DNA of 47,427 bases from Mycobacterium kyorinense (GCF_002101735.1 NZ_LQPE01000050.1:1-47427); one strand, 5' to 3'. Positions 7,340-15,654 are shown, counted from the first letter of the stretch. The notes: a model not told the origin generated them from the letters alone. Numbers and translations are program-made.

Positions 7340-7974
7340 GAAGGTGTCCTCTATCGTGAAACCAGCCCGGTGAAGGCTTGGTTTCTGGTTTCGGAAGCCA
7401 ATGACTGGAGTTGGTGTCTCCAGTTCACAGTTGTCCCCGCTTCGGCGGGGATTTCTGCGTTTGGCCCAATGTGCAGTTATTCGTTGCTGACTTTGCGGGT
7501 CAACGTGTTTCGCGTGCCTGGGGGCTTTCTTGCGGTCTCCTCTCCGGCGCTAAGTCGCGGACGTGTGGGACCACAGTGACACGCGTGGACTGTGATATCT
7601 CGGCGACACGCCGCGCGGTTTTCCGCGCACTATGGGTCTGGGGTTGGCATTACCGTCGTCTCCTGTGGGTTAAAGCGGGGCTTCGGGCTGTTAGTGGGTT
7701 GGTGTACTGCCACCCGCGCAGCGCTGGTGGCGCCTGGGGGCGCTGATAGCAGTACGCCAGGCCCATGGGGCCTAGGTTAAGGCCCGCTTCTACTGTTGCG
7801 CCGCACCCGACGTAAAAAAATTTCCGGCGGTCGCCTGATGCGTAGCGGCTTAGCAGCCTTGTAGGTTCGGGCATAAGCGGCCGGATACCGCCGCGCTCAG
7901 TCAGTTCTTTGGTGGCGCGCTTGGTTGGGGCTAATGCGTTGGGCCCCTGCTTTATTCAACGAAGGGGACACCTC
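7340..7974. other. 635-bp hairpin-rich spacer between divergent genes
   Basis: No gene is supported here. On the plus strand there are four clean hairpins: ACTGGAG/CTCCAGT (7404-7424), GTCCCCGC-ttcg-GCGGGGAT followed by TTTCT (7433-7452, terminator-like), GCGCGG-tttt-CCGCGC (7613-7628), and AGGCCC-atg-GGGCCT (7759-7773). An A7 run followed by TTT lies near 7814. It must hold the promoters for the whiB fusion (minus) and for the DUF2637 gene (plus). A structured leader, small RNA or origin element is possible. Confidence 0.45.
7433..7457 (+). terminator. Terminator-like hairpin with TTCG loop
   Basis: An eight-pair stem (GTCCCCGC/GCGGGGAT, one G-T pair) with a stable TTCG tetraloop is followed by TTTCT on the plus strand. 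No plus-strand gene ends just before it, so it could terminate a short leader or small RNA. Confidence 0.45.
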
Positions 7975-8910
7975 GTGACGATCGTCGATAGCCGCCGTAA
8001 CGGCGCTGAGGTCGCGGCCCCGTCTGGTGGTGTGCCCTATCAGCTGGGTGAATCGGCAGCCTCAGCGCGCGGCGGACCGACCCCGGGGCCGCGCACAGAC
8101 CAATCCAGTCAAGGGCGGCTGCGCTCGGTTGCTGAAGCAGAGTCGTTGTCGCACTATGGCGCCGTCGCCGACGAGGGCCTGCGCACTTTGCTTCTTGTTC
8201 GCAGAAGTCGCCGGGCGGCGGTGTGGCTGACGGTCGCTATTGCGACTGTCAGCTTCGTACTGTCGTTTACGTCGCTTCGACAGTTGGCGGCGGCGTCGGC
8301 CTGGCCTGGGTGGTCATCGTGGCTGTTGCCGTTGATCATTGATGGGATCATCGTTTTGGCGACGTTGGGCATTGTGGCGTTGGCGCCGTATCGCGACCAG
8401 CTGCGCAACCGGGCTTTCTTTTGGGCGGTCCTTACTGCTGCGGCGGCGGTGAGCGTGGGCGGTAACGCCTTGCACGCGTGGCTTTTCACGGCTCGTCTGG
8501 TTGCCTGGATGCGGTGGGGCTCTGCGGGTTTGGCGTGTGTGCCGCCGGTAGCCTTGTTGGCTACCACCCATATTCTGGGAACGCTGTGGCGGTTCAATCC
8601 GGTGCCGCCACCGGATGCCCGCTCGCAGTTGCGTGAGCGCGCCCTGGAGCTGGCCGCGCAGCGCATGGACCGCTGGGAAGCGGCTGCGGCCAAGCTGCAT
8701 GAGGAAGGCCATTGCCTGACCGTGCCGACCGAAAAGATCGCGGGTGTGTTGTGGTATTTGTACGAGCGCCGGCCGGCGCTGTCGCTGCGCGCAATCGGGG
8801 CGAAGCGCGAGGTGGGGCTGCATCACGGCACGGTAGGCAAGATCCGCGATGCTGCCGCGGTGGTGCTGGGCGCGGCGGGCGCCGAGCAGTCAAGCGCCGC
8901 TATCGGATAG
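7975..8910 (+). CDS. DUF2637 membrane protein (SpdB-like)
   Basis: About 311 residues from the GTG at 7975, chosen because GAAGGGGA lies 6 bases upstream; the frame is open further 5' without a better signal. A hydrophilic N-terminus of about 80 residues is followed by four membrane helices (starting near AVWLTVAIATVSF, WLLPLIIDGIIVL, AFFWAVLTAAAAV and GLACVPPVALLAT), the DUF2637 pattern. The cytoplasmic C-terminus has a helix-turn-helix-like region (LSLRAIGAKREVGLHHGTVG). DUF2637 proteins are common on actinobacterial plasmids and conjugative elements, sometimes linked to plasmid spread, but with no proven activity. It stands alone on the plus strand, 144 bases before the ESX accessory operon. 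Confidence 0.82.
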   Translation: MTIVDSRRNGAEVAAPSGGVPYQLGESAASARGGPTPGPRTDQSSQGRLRSVAEAESLSHYGAVADEGLRTLLLVRRSRRAAVWLTVAIATVSFVLSFTSLRQLAAASAWPGWSSWLLPLIIDGIIVLATLGIVALAPYRDQLRNRAFFWAVLTAAAAVSVGGNALHAWLFTARLVAWMRWGSAGLACVPPVALLATTHILGTLWRFNPVPPPDARSQLRERALELAAQRMDRWEAAAAKLHEEGHCLTVPTEKIAGVLWYLYERRPALSLRAIGAKREVGLHHGTVGKIRDAAAVVLGAAGAEQSSAAIG

Positions 8911-9054
8911 CCGCGCAATGATCCGCAGGCCATGGCGTTGTTCAAGTCTTGGATCGCATTATTTGCCTTGAGTTGGACGTCGCGGGGGGACGGTTGTCGC
9001 CGGTAGCGTTTTGCGCAGTGATCAGCGACGAAAGCTCGATTATGAGGATGGGTT

Positions 9055-10569
9055 ATGGGCCTGTTTGACGCGTTGGGTGATTTGTTCGACGACATTTTGG
9101 GGCTGTTCGGCGTCGACGACGAGGAATATAGCCAGGACCCGCCGAATTGGCCTGCGCCCAGGGTGGTGACCAGCGCTGTCGGGCCTGACGGTGCTCCGCT
9201 GGCTCCTGCGCCGCCCCCTGCGCCGGGCGGGCCGAGTGGCATTCAGGCCGGTGCTGATCAGGCCGGCAGCAACTATCAGCAGACCAGCGGGGCGGTAAGC
9301 GCTACCGATGACAAGGTCAGCGGGCTCCTTAAGGACATTTTCGCTTCCAATGACCAGGCTCGCTCGCAGGTTCAAGGAATTGTCGACGGCATCAAGGCAG
9401 CCCAGCAGCAATTGGTGAGCGATCCGTTTAAAGCTCGTGACCCGCAATCGCTGTCGTATTTCAACCAATATCTGGATCAGCAGCTCGGCAAGATCGAGCA
9501 GATTCTCGATGGTGCGAAGGTGGACAGTAGGAAGCAAGCCGAGTTGCTGTCAGCGCTTGGCGATGAGTACCGCAAAACGATTCCTGGCCCGGATTCGACG
9601 AAGGATCACGCCGGCGGTCAGGGTGGGGATCAAAGCGGTAGCGGTGGCGGCGGTTCTGACCAAAGCGGCGGAGGTTCCGACCAGAGCGGCGGTGCGGCCG
9701 GTGGCAGTGCCGGGACTGACCCGGGCGCCGGGGGAGCGGGCGCGGGGCTGGCAGATCCTTTCGCGGGGTTAGGCGGGCTGGGCGGCTTGGGCGGCGCCGA
9801 TCCGTTGTCGTCGATGTTGGGTCCGGCATTGTCGGCGCTGGGCGCGTTGCCCGGATCGTTGGGCGGCGCCGGTGCGTCATTGCCTGCTGGTGCGCTGGGA
9901 GCTTTGGGTGATGGGTTGGCCGGCCGCGGCGGTGGTAGCGACGGGTTCTCTGACCACGACGACCACGCGGGCGATCACCCTAAATCTGACTTCGTCGACA
10001 GCGGCGAACACAGCGGCGGGGGGCAGACCCAGGGCGGCGATCCCAACAGCGTGGGGTCGACAACGCAAAGCAATCCTGCTGGGCAGGCAGATCAGGACCA
10101 GCCGCGGCCGGGGCAACAGCCCGCGGCGCCGGCGGCGGCCCCGGCGAGCGCAGCCGGCAACCCCAGCCTGGTGGTGCAGATGCCCGATGGCAGCCCGGTC
10201 ACAGCGACGACCCCGCAGCACGCGGGCTCGGTCCGCGCGGTGATGAGTGGAGCATCGGTGGCTGATGCCTGGAAGCAGAACGGCGTGCAGCTTCCTCCGC
10301 CGGGCACCCCGGTCACCACACCTGGGGATCCGAGCCATTTGGTGCCAGGAGAGATCGCCCAGTACAAGAGTCGTGACCCGGTGATGTATGTCGGTAATGG
10401 CAAGATTTGGCTTGATGGCCAACCGCAACCACAAAGCGCGCTGCCGACCGCAGATTTCCTGGGCTGGTTGGACCCGGCTGCGGTTGCTGGAGCCCCGCCC
10501 GCAGCCGCGGCTGCGCCCGGTTCGCCGGGCGTCCCCGGGTCCCCGGTGTTGACGGCGACCGGCGGGTGA
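9055..10569 (+). CDS. DUF4226-type ESX-associated protein with Gly/Ala-rich linker
   Basis: A 504-residue protein, first gene of a compact five-gene operon. Residues about 65-185 form a helical domain (from YQQTSGAVSATDDKV to LLSALGDEYRKT) like the DUF4226 domain of the three proteins at 21.9-27.6 kb. A long low-complexity Gly/Asp/Ser/Ala region follows (about 190-370). The C-terminal 110 residues (VVQMPDGSPV to DFLGWLDP) include VPGEIAQY and VMYVGNGKIWLDGQ, faintly reminiscent of NlpC/P60 folds but without a visible Cys-His catalytic pair. There is no signal peptide. A secreted ESX substrate or secretion partner is the likely role, by family and context. Confidence 0.75.
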   Translation: MGLFDALGDLFDDILGLFGVDDEEYSQDPPNWPAPRVVTSAVGPDGAPLAPAPPPAPGGPSGIQAGADQAGSNYQQTSGAVSATDDKVSGLLKDIFASNDQARSQVQGIVDGIKAAQQQLVSDPFKARDPQSLSYFNQYLDQQLGKIEQILDGAKVDSRKQAELLSALGDEYRKTIPGPDSTKDHAGGQGGDQSGSGGGGSDQSGGGSDQSGGAAGGSAGTDPGAGGAGAGLADPFAGLGGLGGLGGADPLSSMLGPALSALGALPGSLGGAGASLPAGALGALGDGLAGRGGGSDGFSDHDDHAGDHPKSDFVDSGEHSGGGQTQGGDPNSVGSTTQSNPAGQADQDQPRPGQQPAAPAAAPASAAGNPSLVVQMPDGSPVTATTPQHAGSVRAVMSGASVADAWKQNGVQLPPPGTPVTTPGDPSHLVPGEIAQYKSRDPVMYVGNGKIWLDGQPQPQSALPTADFLGWLDPAAVAGAPPAAAAAPGSPGVPGSPVLTATGG

Positions 10570-10573
10570 TGCT

Positions 10574-10900
10574 GTGGCGCAGGAATTGGGGGCAGCGGTG
10601 GTGGACGGGCAATACGTCAGCGGTCCGGTGGTGATGGAGTGCTCCGCAGATGGCGCGGTGATGGTGGAAGTCGACTACACCGGTAGCGAGCTGCGGGTTC
10701 AGCTCGAACCGGAGGTGCGGTCGTGGTCGGCCGACATCCTGGCCGATCGGATCATGCGGTTGCACCGGCTGGCGTTGATGCGTGCCCGCTCCGAAAAGCG
10801 GCTGAGCCACATGGCCGAAAGCGGGGTCATGTTGCCGCCGACGCCGGGCTGGCCGGCGCCCAGCGATGTCGATGACTACCGCCGCACCATCGATTTTTGA
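10574..10900 (+). CDS. YbaB/EbfC-like small protein (EspL-like)
   Basis: A 108-residue protein with a GTG start four bases after the DUF4226 stop. The core GQYVSGPVVMECSADGAVMVEVDYTGSELRV has the beta-strand pattern of the YbaB/EbfC nucleoid-associated fold, followed by a C-terminal helix (WSADILADRIMRLHRLALMRA). YbaB-like proteins such as EspL are recurrent in ESX loci, where they stabilise or accompany secreted Esp proteins. Here it sits between two predicted substrates, which suggests a chaperone-like role. Confidence 0.6.
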   Translation: MAQELGAAVVDGQYVSGPVVMECSADGAVMVEVDYTGSELRVQLEPEVRSWSADILADRIMRLHRLALMRARSEKRLSHMAESGVMLPPTPGWPAPSDVDDYRRTIDF

Positions 10901-10978
10901 GGACTGTTGACCGATGCGGGGCGACCCGCACTGTTGTTACGGTTAGCAAACAGGCTGTTCAGAGCGCAGGAGGTAGTG

Positions 10979-11284
10979 ATGAGCGGAGACGCGGTAACGG
11001 TCGATGCCGAGCAGTGGCGTGAGCACGCACGGTGGTGGGACAACGAAGCCCCGCGCATCCGGGAGCATCTGACGGCGAGCCCTGAGGCGCTGGCCAGCGC
11101 CGGTAGGCGGTTCGGGGTGATCGGGTGGGAGGTTCGTGACGCTTTGACCGAGGCGTTGCACGCCCGCACTGAGGCAGGCCACGCCCTTGGGCGGTTCTGC
11201 GAGGGTGTAGCGGGCCATATTCGGTCGAACGTGGCGATGTATGAGCAGACTGAGGCTCAAAGCCAGCAAACGTTGTCGTCGTAG
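10979..11284 (+). CDS. EspC-like ESX secretion-associated protein
   Basis: About 101 residues from the ATG at 10979, picked because AGGAGGT lies 5 bases upstream; a longer frame from 10907 has no such signal. It has the EspC/DUF2580 pattern: two helices with a central turn, about 100 residues, and a C-terminal YEQTE matching the YxxxD/E export signal of type VII substrates. EspC proteins are co-secreted with a larger partner; the next gene, 14 bases downstream, encodes a likely partner. Confidence 0.72.
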   Translation: MSGDAVTVDAEQWREHARWWDNEAPRIREHLTASPEALASAGRRFGVIGWEVRDALTEALHARTEAGHALGRFCEGVAGHIRSNVAMYEQTEAQSQQTLSS

Positions 11285-11298
11285 CCGGGGGCTGTTCG

Positions 11299-13023
11299 GT
11301 GTCGGACTCGTTACGGGTGGATTCGTCGGCGGTCCGCGCGGCAGCTAGCCGTGCGGGGTCGGCCGCCGCAACCGCTACGCCGGGTTCTGCGCAGGTCCGT
11401 CCGTGCGCCAGCGATGTGGTTTCCGGCGCTGCCAGCACCCGGTTTGGGGCGCGCATGGCGCTGGCCCGCCAGTACGCCGCTGCTGCCAATGCTGTGGCCG
11501 CCCATTACGGGGTGAAGCTGTCCGCCGCGGCCGAGGCGTATGACCGGCAAGAAGACGCATCGGCGGCGCTGCTAGGTGGCGGTGGTGCAGGGGTCGGGGG
11601 CGCCGAGGACGCGGCCGACGCCGTGAGCGGCCTGTCAAGCCTTGCGGGGCTGGCCTCCACGTCGGGTGCAGCGCCGCTATCGGGGGCGGCACCTGGCGAG
11701 GTTCCCGAAAGCCCACGCGACATCGCCCGGCTGATCGAGACCGGCCGCGGCGGGGTCGGCAAGCAGACCTGGCAAGCAGCCGAAGCCAGTTTGCACCGCG
11801 AAGCCCGCGAACTCGACGACGCCGCCGATCAGATGGGTTCGGCGATCTCAGCGGCCGACGAGGGCTGGCAGAGTTCGAGTGCTGATGCGGCTACGGCGAA
11901 AATGCGCGAGCTGCAGAGCTGGTATCGCAGCCACGCCGACTATGTGCGCGGGCTGGCCAGTGAAGCCCAGGCCCACGTGCAGAACTTCACCCAGGCCACG
12001 GCGACTATCCCGTCGTATCAGGACGTGGTGGCCGGTGAACGGGAGTTACAGAACGCTGTGGCGGCCAATGCGCGAAGCGGCGGCCGCCAGCGGGCGGCGG
12101 TAGTTCACGCCCAAGTCAAAGTAAGTCAGCTTTATCAGGCGTCGACGACGGGGTTTTCCGGCTACACCGCAGCCGAGGCGATGCCCTCCCCGCAGCTGCC
12201 GACCCCGCCGCCGGGGCTGCTGCCGGATTCCTCGGATGCGGGGACGACGACAACCCCGGGTGACGGCAAAATCAATACGCTCAAGCCGCCGGCCCCCACA
12301 CCCGGCAGTGCCCCGGTGGATCCGGTGCAGGCGGGCAACGGTGTCGGTCAGGATCTGAGCCCGGGTGCAACCTTCCCGGTCGGCGCTACAGATCCTGCCG
12401 CGGCCGCCGACCCGCTCGTTGATGCCCTGCCCGATACGGCGGGATCGCTGATGCCGCAAGTGATTCCCGGTCTGATCGGTGGAGTGGTGGGCGGCTTAGG
12501 CGGGGCGCTGGGCGGCTTGGCAGGTGCGGGCCAGAAGGCGGTGCAGAGCATGGGGCAGGCGGCGGGGCCGCTGATGAACGAGTTGGGCCAGCATCCGCAA
12601 GGCGGTGACAAGCCGCAGGAGGGTGAGCAGTCGTCGCCGTCTGAGGAGCCGCCGGCGGAGCTGGCGTCCGGTGGTGAACCGTCGACTCCGGACGTGGGCG
12701 GCGGCGGTGATGGCGGTGGCGGCGGGGAGATGGAGCCCGCTGGGGGAGCCGAGCCGATGGCGGCCCCACCGGATGTGGCGCCCACGCCGGCCGCGGCCGC
12801 CCCGGCAGCCGCCGCGGCACCCGCGGAGCCGGCGCCGGCCACCGGGATGGGGATGGGGCCGATGATGGCCCCGCCGATGGGGGCCGGCGGCGGCCGCGGG
12901 TCAGGCCCAGACGTCAAAGAGCTTTACCGTGACCGCAAATTGAAAGTGGTCGCACCACCCAACAGTGAACCGGTCAAAAACCGGCGCGAGGGCCGCGAAC
13001 GCAAGAAAGAAAAAGAATCATGA
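11299..13023 (+). CDS. Large ESX substrate: EspC-like N-terminus joined to a PPE/EspB-like helical domain
   Basis: A 574-residue protein. Residues 1-95 resemble an EspC-type helical hairpin and end with YDRQE, a YxxxD/E export signal. Residues about 140-300 form a second helical domain (WQAAEASLHREARELDDAADQ, then ADEGWQSSSADAA with a WxSS turn, then PSYQDVVAGERELQNAV), comparable to the PPE or EspB core. Then come a Pro-rich stretch, a Gly/Ala-rich tail with many Met-Gly-Pro residues, and a very basic end (KELYRDRKLKV, RREGRERKKEKE). EspB- and EspA-like substrates share this layout. It is likely exported by the plasmid ESX system. Its stop overlaps the next start (ATGA). Confidence 0.68.
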   Translation: MSDSLRVDSSAVRAAASRAGSAAATATPGSAQVRPCASDVVSGAASTRFGARMALARQYAAAANAVAAHYGVKLSAAAEAYDRQEDASAALLGGGGAGVGGAEDAADAVSGLSSLAGLASTSGAAPLSGAAPGEVPESPRDIARLIETGRGGVGKQTWQAAEASLHREARELDDAADQMGSAISAADEGWQSSSADAATAKMRELQSWYRSHADYVRGLASEAQAHVQNFTQATATIPSYQDVVAGERELQNAVAANARSGGRQRAAVVHAQVKVSQLYQASTTGFSGYTAAEAMPSPQLPTPPPGLLPDSSDAGTTTTPGDGKINTLKPPAPTPGSAPVDPVQAGNGVGQDLSPGATFPVGATDPAAAADPLVDALPDTAGSLMPQVIPGLIGGVVGGLGGALGGLAGAGQKAVQSMGQAAGPLMNELGQHPQGGDKPQEGEQSSPSEEPPAELASGGEPSTPDVGGGGDGGGGGEMEPAGGAEPMAAPPDVAPTPAAAAPAAAAAPAEPAPATGMGMGPMMAPPMGAGGGRGSGPDVKELYRDRKLKVVAPPNSEPVKNRREGRERKKEKES

Positions 13024-13361
13024 TGATGTCGGATAAGGACCGGGTTGAGGCGATCCAGCAGGGCCTGCGCGTCACCCATGCCCTTGTCGCTGAGATGAAT
13101 GCTATTGAACCCAAAGCAGTAGCCGAGTCCGCAAACCATGAAATCGAGGCCACGTTCGACCGTGACGGCTTTCTGCAGGATTTGGTGATCGCGCCCACCG
13201 CGCTGGCCGACCACACCCACATTGAGCTTGAAGACATGATCACCGACGTACTGCTCGACGGCCACGCCCAGCTCAACGAGGCCATCATGACCGCGATGAC
13301 ACGCTACTGGGGGCCTGAAAGCTCCTGGCACGAGCTTCCAGCCCTAGCCGACGACTACTAG
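13020..13361 (+). CDS. Second YbaB/EbfC-like small protein
   Basis: A 113-residue acidic protein whose start overlaps the preceding stop (ATGATGATG run at 13020). The segment EIEATFDRDGFLQDLVIAPTAL, followed by a long helix (HIELEDMITDVLLDGHAQLNEAIMTAMTRYW), fits a YbaB/EbfC-like fold. It is the last gene of the operon 9055-13361; the operon thus has YbaB-like genes on both sides of the EspC-like/large substrate pair. A role in stabilising the substrate is inferred from the arrangement. Confidence 0.55.
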   Translation: MMMSDKDRVEAIQQGLRVTHALVAEMNAIEPKAVAESANHEIEATFDRDGFLQDLVIAPTALADHTHIELEDMITDVLLDGHAQLNEAIMTAMTRYWGPESSWHELPALADDY

Positions 13362-13375
13362 CAAATCGATGAATC

Positions 13376-13454
13376 TTGACGTCCTCCGCGCATTGAAAAT
13401 GCGCGGATTCCTTGTGGTGGTGTGCTGTCTCGCTATGCCGCCTGTTGGGCGGGT
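13376..13454 (-). mobile_element. Solo right end of an IS200/IS605-type element (tnpB remnant)
   Basis: These 79 bases match 22933-23011 with 2 differences. The copy includes the end sequence TTGACGTC, the hairpin CCGCGCAT-tgaaa-ATGCGCGG (13386-13406) and the last six tnpB codons with stop (PAQQAA, TAG at 13433-13435 on the minus strand). Beyond 13454 the match stops and no other tnpB sequence remains. It is therefore a lone right end, starting 15 bases after an ESX-operon stop codon. Confidence 0.75.
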
Positions 13455-13505
13455 TGTGGAGAGCACGAAGCGGCGCGCCGGCCAACAAGTGTGGGCGCGT
13501 GCCGG

Positions 13506-14081
13506 TCATCGCTGGACTTCGCACGACGGGAGCGCGGCCAGCCAGCCAAGCAGATCGTCGAGGCCGGTAGCTACCTGATCGACCATCTTGTACATGAGTT
13601 CGGGAGTGCAAGGATCATCCAGGAGGATCGCGGTGCGTTTGCCTGCTCCCACGGCCCAGCCGAGCTCGAGGTGTGCGGACCGCCCGCACGGCAGGACGAG
13701 CACGAAGGTATCCGCGGCGAGCATGGCGTCGAAATCTCGCCGGAATCCCAGATCGGCCGCAGGATGCGTTAACGCATTCAGGTACTCGGCGGCGCTAGCA
13801 AGATCCGGGGGCGATGGATCGTCGTCGGCAGGGTTGTCGTGGGTGAGAAAGACGTCCTCCCAACGAAACCCGCGGTCCGTCGATGTGTTGGGGTGCTTGA
13901 AGTCGTACACGTCGTGCCCGTGTGCGCGTAGAACATGAACCACTCGACGGTGCAGGCGATTGCGCCATGACGAAGCAACGTAGATGTGGCGTCGACACGG
14001 GTGCGCGCCGGCGCCGTTGGTGTGGGTCAGCATGACGTCGGCGGCGATGTCAGCTTCGCGCTGGGCCCGCGTGTTGGTCAT
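13506..14081 (-). CDS. Nucleoside 2-deoxyribosyltransferase-like protein
   Basis: A 191-residue protein with the flavodoxin-like pattern of the nucleoside 2-deoxyribosyltransferase family. The N-terminal RHIYVASSWRN (31-41) is followed by HGHDVYDFKHP, then FRRDFDAMLAADTFVLVLPCGRSAHLELGWAVGAGK. Glu139 in SAHLELG is in the position of the family nucleophile. Such enzymes exchange or hydrolyse nucleobases; related folds also occur in phages and in defence proteins. It is the last gene of a minus-strand run whiB-hydrolase-this gene. Its ATG at 14081 has AGGA about 8 bases upstream. The substrate cannot be told. Confidence 0.78.
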   Translation of the reverse strand: MTNTRAQREADIAADVMLTHTNGAGAHPCRRHIYVASSWRNRLHRRVVHVLRAHGHDVYDFKHPNTSTDRGFRWEDVFLTHDNPADDDPSPPDLASAAEYLNALTHPAADLGFRRDFDAMLAADTFVLVLPCGRSAHLELGWAVGAGKRTAILLDDPCTPELMYKMVDQVATGLDDLLGWLAALPSCEVQR

Positions 14082-14178
14082 GCGTTTGTCCTGGTGTTGG
14101 TTGATGTTTCGTTGACTTACAGGCGCTGCTCGCTGCCGCGGTTTGCGCGACCAGGTCGGGCCTGTCGCCGATCAGTCG

Positions 14179-15150
14179 CTAGACGGCAGCACAAGCCACC
14201 GCAGGTGTGTCGGCGAGGCTGCCCGCCAGTGCGTCGACAGTCGAGTTGGCGCGGGCGGTGTTGATCAGCGATGCGATCGCGTCGACGATCACACCGGGGG
14301 CCTGCTGCGGCACCATGTGGCCCACGCCGGGCAGCGAAATCAGCTGTGCGCCAGCGATACCGGCCGCCAAATCGCGGGAATGCTCAGGTGGGGTGATGAC
14401 GTCGGCCTCGCCGGTGATGATGACGGTGCGCGCTTGGATCGTGCTCAGGACGCGGTAGGCGTCAAAGCTGCGTAAACCGGTGACGAATCCCAGCGCGGTG
14501 GTCGTCACCGCGGCGGCGACGACGCTTGCCACTGTTGCGCGCTGTGACGGGCCGCAGCCGATCCGGCGGCTCAAAGCGGCGCACACCGGGGCGGCGAGCG
14601 CGCGCAGGGCCCGCTGTGGGGCGTGTTCGCCGGCTCTGCATAGGGTCTCGATTCCGGGTGTGGCCAGCAAGCGGCCCAGGCCGCGCTGGGCGATCTGTCC
14701 GGCCGCAGTGGCCACCAAGACCAGGCCATCGGGGTCTATCGGGCGGTCGAGAGCGGGTCGGGCCAGATACGCCAGCAGCACCATCGCCCCGAGCGAGTGG
14801 CCCACGAGCAGGAGTGGTCCACGGACGTCGAGGGTCGCTAAGACTTGCGCAAGATCGTCGGCGAGCTGCTCGGGCCGGTAACTGGGGGCGGGCCCCGGCG
14901 CCGATTGGCCATGCCCGCGGTGATCGAAGGCGATCACTCGCACGTCTGCGCCGTAAATCCGCTCCAGTGAACAGATTTGGTGGCCCCACGATGCCTGCGA
15001 CAAGCACCAGCCGTGGCAGAACATCACCGTGGCGGCGGCCGGCCGGGCGGGCCTGGAATCGGTGACGGCGAGTCTGACGCCATCGCGTGCCAGCACTATC
15101 TGGTGTCGTCGCCGAGTGGTCATTGCAAGTGAGTGGTCGTTGGTGGTCAC
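14179..15150 (-). CDS. Alpha/beta hydrolase
   Basis: A 323-residue alpha/beta-hydrolase fold protein. The oxyanion region VMFCHGW (42-48), the nucleophile elbow GHSLG with Ser119, the acid Asp250 (GEADVITPPEHS) and the base His278 (GVGHMVP) form a complete triad. The DHRGHGQS segment (76-83) is typical of esterase/lipase and haloperoxidase-like members. The start is a GTG at 15150 with GAGG upstream; an internal ATG at 15123 is an alternative. It lies 23 bases after the whiB stop and 97 bases before the deoxyribosyltransferase-like gene, so these are probably co-transcribed. The substrate is unknown. Confidence 0.85.
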   Translation of the reverse strand: MTTNDHSLAMTTRRRHQIVLARDGVRLAVTDSRPARPAAATVMFCHGWCLSQASWGHQICSLERIYGADVRVIAFDHRGHGQSAPGPAPSYRPEQLADDLAQVLATLDVRGPLLLVGHSLGAMVLLAYLARPALDRPIDPDGLVLVATAAGQIAQRGLGRLLATPGIETLCRAGEHAPQRALRALAAPVCAALSRRIGCGPSQRATVASVVAAAVTTTALGFVTGLRSFDAYRVLSTIQARTVIITGEADVITPPEHSRDLAAGIAGAQLISLPGVGHMVPQQAPGVIVDAIASLINTARANSTVDALAGSLADTPAVACAAV

Positions 15151-15173
15151 GCGACTTACACCTCGCCTTGCAG

Positions 15174-15596
15174 TCAGGCCGCGGCGCCGGCGGCGCGCGG
15201 GGCGGGGGTGTCGTCGTTGAGGTTGTCGCTGGGGGGAGACGGGGGTGCTACGGGGATGTCGCCGACCTCGATGAGGCGGCGCTGCTCGAATTGTTTGGCT
15301 AAGGCTGCGTAGAGCGGCTTGAGGGCTTCGGGGAAGTGGCCGGGCAGCATGATTCCGCCCCAGATGCCGTGGGTGGCTCCGGTGACCACGGCGTTGTAGC
15401 CGCAGCGGCCCCTAAACGGGCATTGCGCGCAGAGGTTGATGGCGCGCCGGCGTTTGCGGGGTTCAAAGAACAGTTCGGGATCTTGTCGGCACGCCACTTC
15501 GTGAGTGGTGGCGAAGACCCGCACGTCGCGGCGGGTTTGGAACGACGATTCCGGGCGGGCCAGTGTCTTGGATGGGGGTTGTGGGGCGGTGGTCAT
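15174..15596 (-). CDS. WhiB-family regulator
   Basis: About 140 residues from the ATG at 15596, chosen for the AAAGGA upstream; the frame is open to 15635. The WhiB set is complete: Cys36, Cys56, Cys59 and Cys65 as iron-sulfur ligands and GIWGG at 77-81. A short C-terminal tail rich in Pro/Ala follows. WhiB proteins sense oxygen, NO or redox state and regulate transcription together with the primary sigma factor. It is the first gene of a minus-strand operon and diverges from an XRE regulator; two palindromes lie directly upstream. Confidence 0.9.
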   Translation of the reverse strand: MTTAPQPPSKTLARPESSFQTRRDVRVFATTHEVACRQDPELFFEPRKRRRAINLCAQCPFRGRCGYNAVVTGATHGIWGGIMLPGHFPEALKPLYAALAKQFEQRRLIEVGDIPVAPPSPPSDNLNDDTPAPRAAGAAA

Positions 15597-15654
15597 GGCA
15601 CGGGTCCTTTCTCGGCGGCGGGTGTCGTCACACATCGCAGTGAATCACGAATGG

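Noticed and set aside
7433..7452. Sequence like a type I-E CRISPR repeat (GTCCCCGC...GCGGGGAT)
   Set aside because: It occurs once, with no second repeat or spacer; the TTCG loop and T-rich tail fit a hairpin or terminator.
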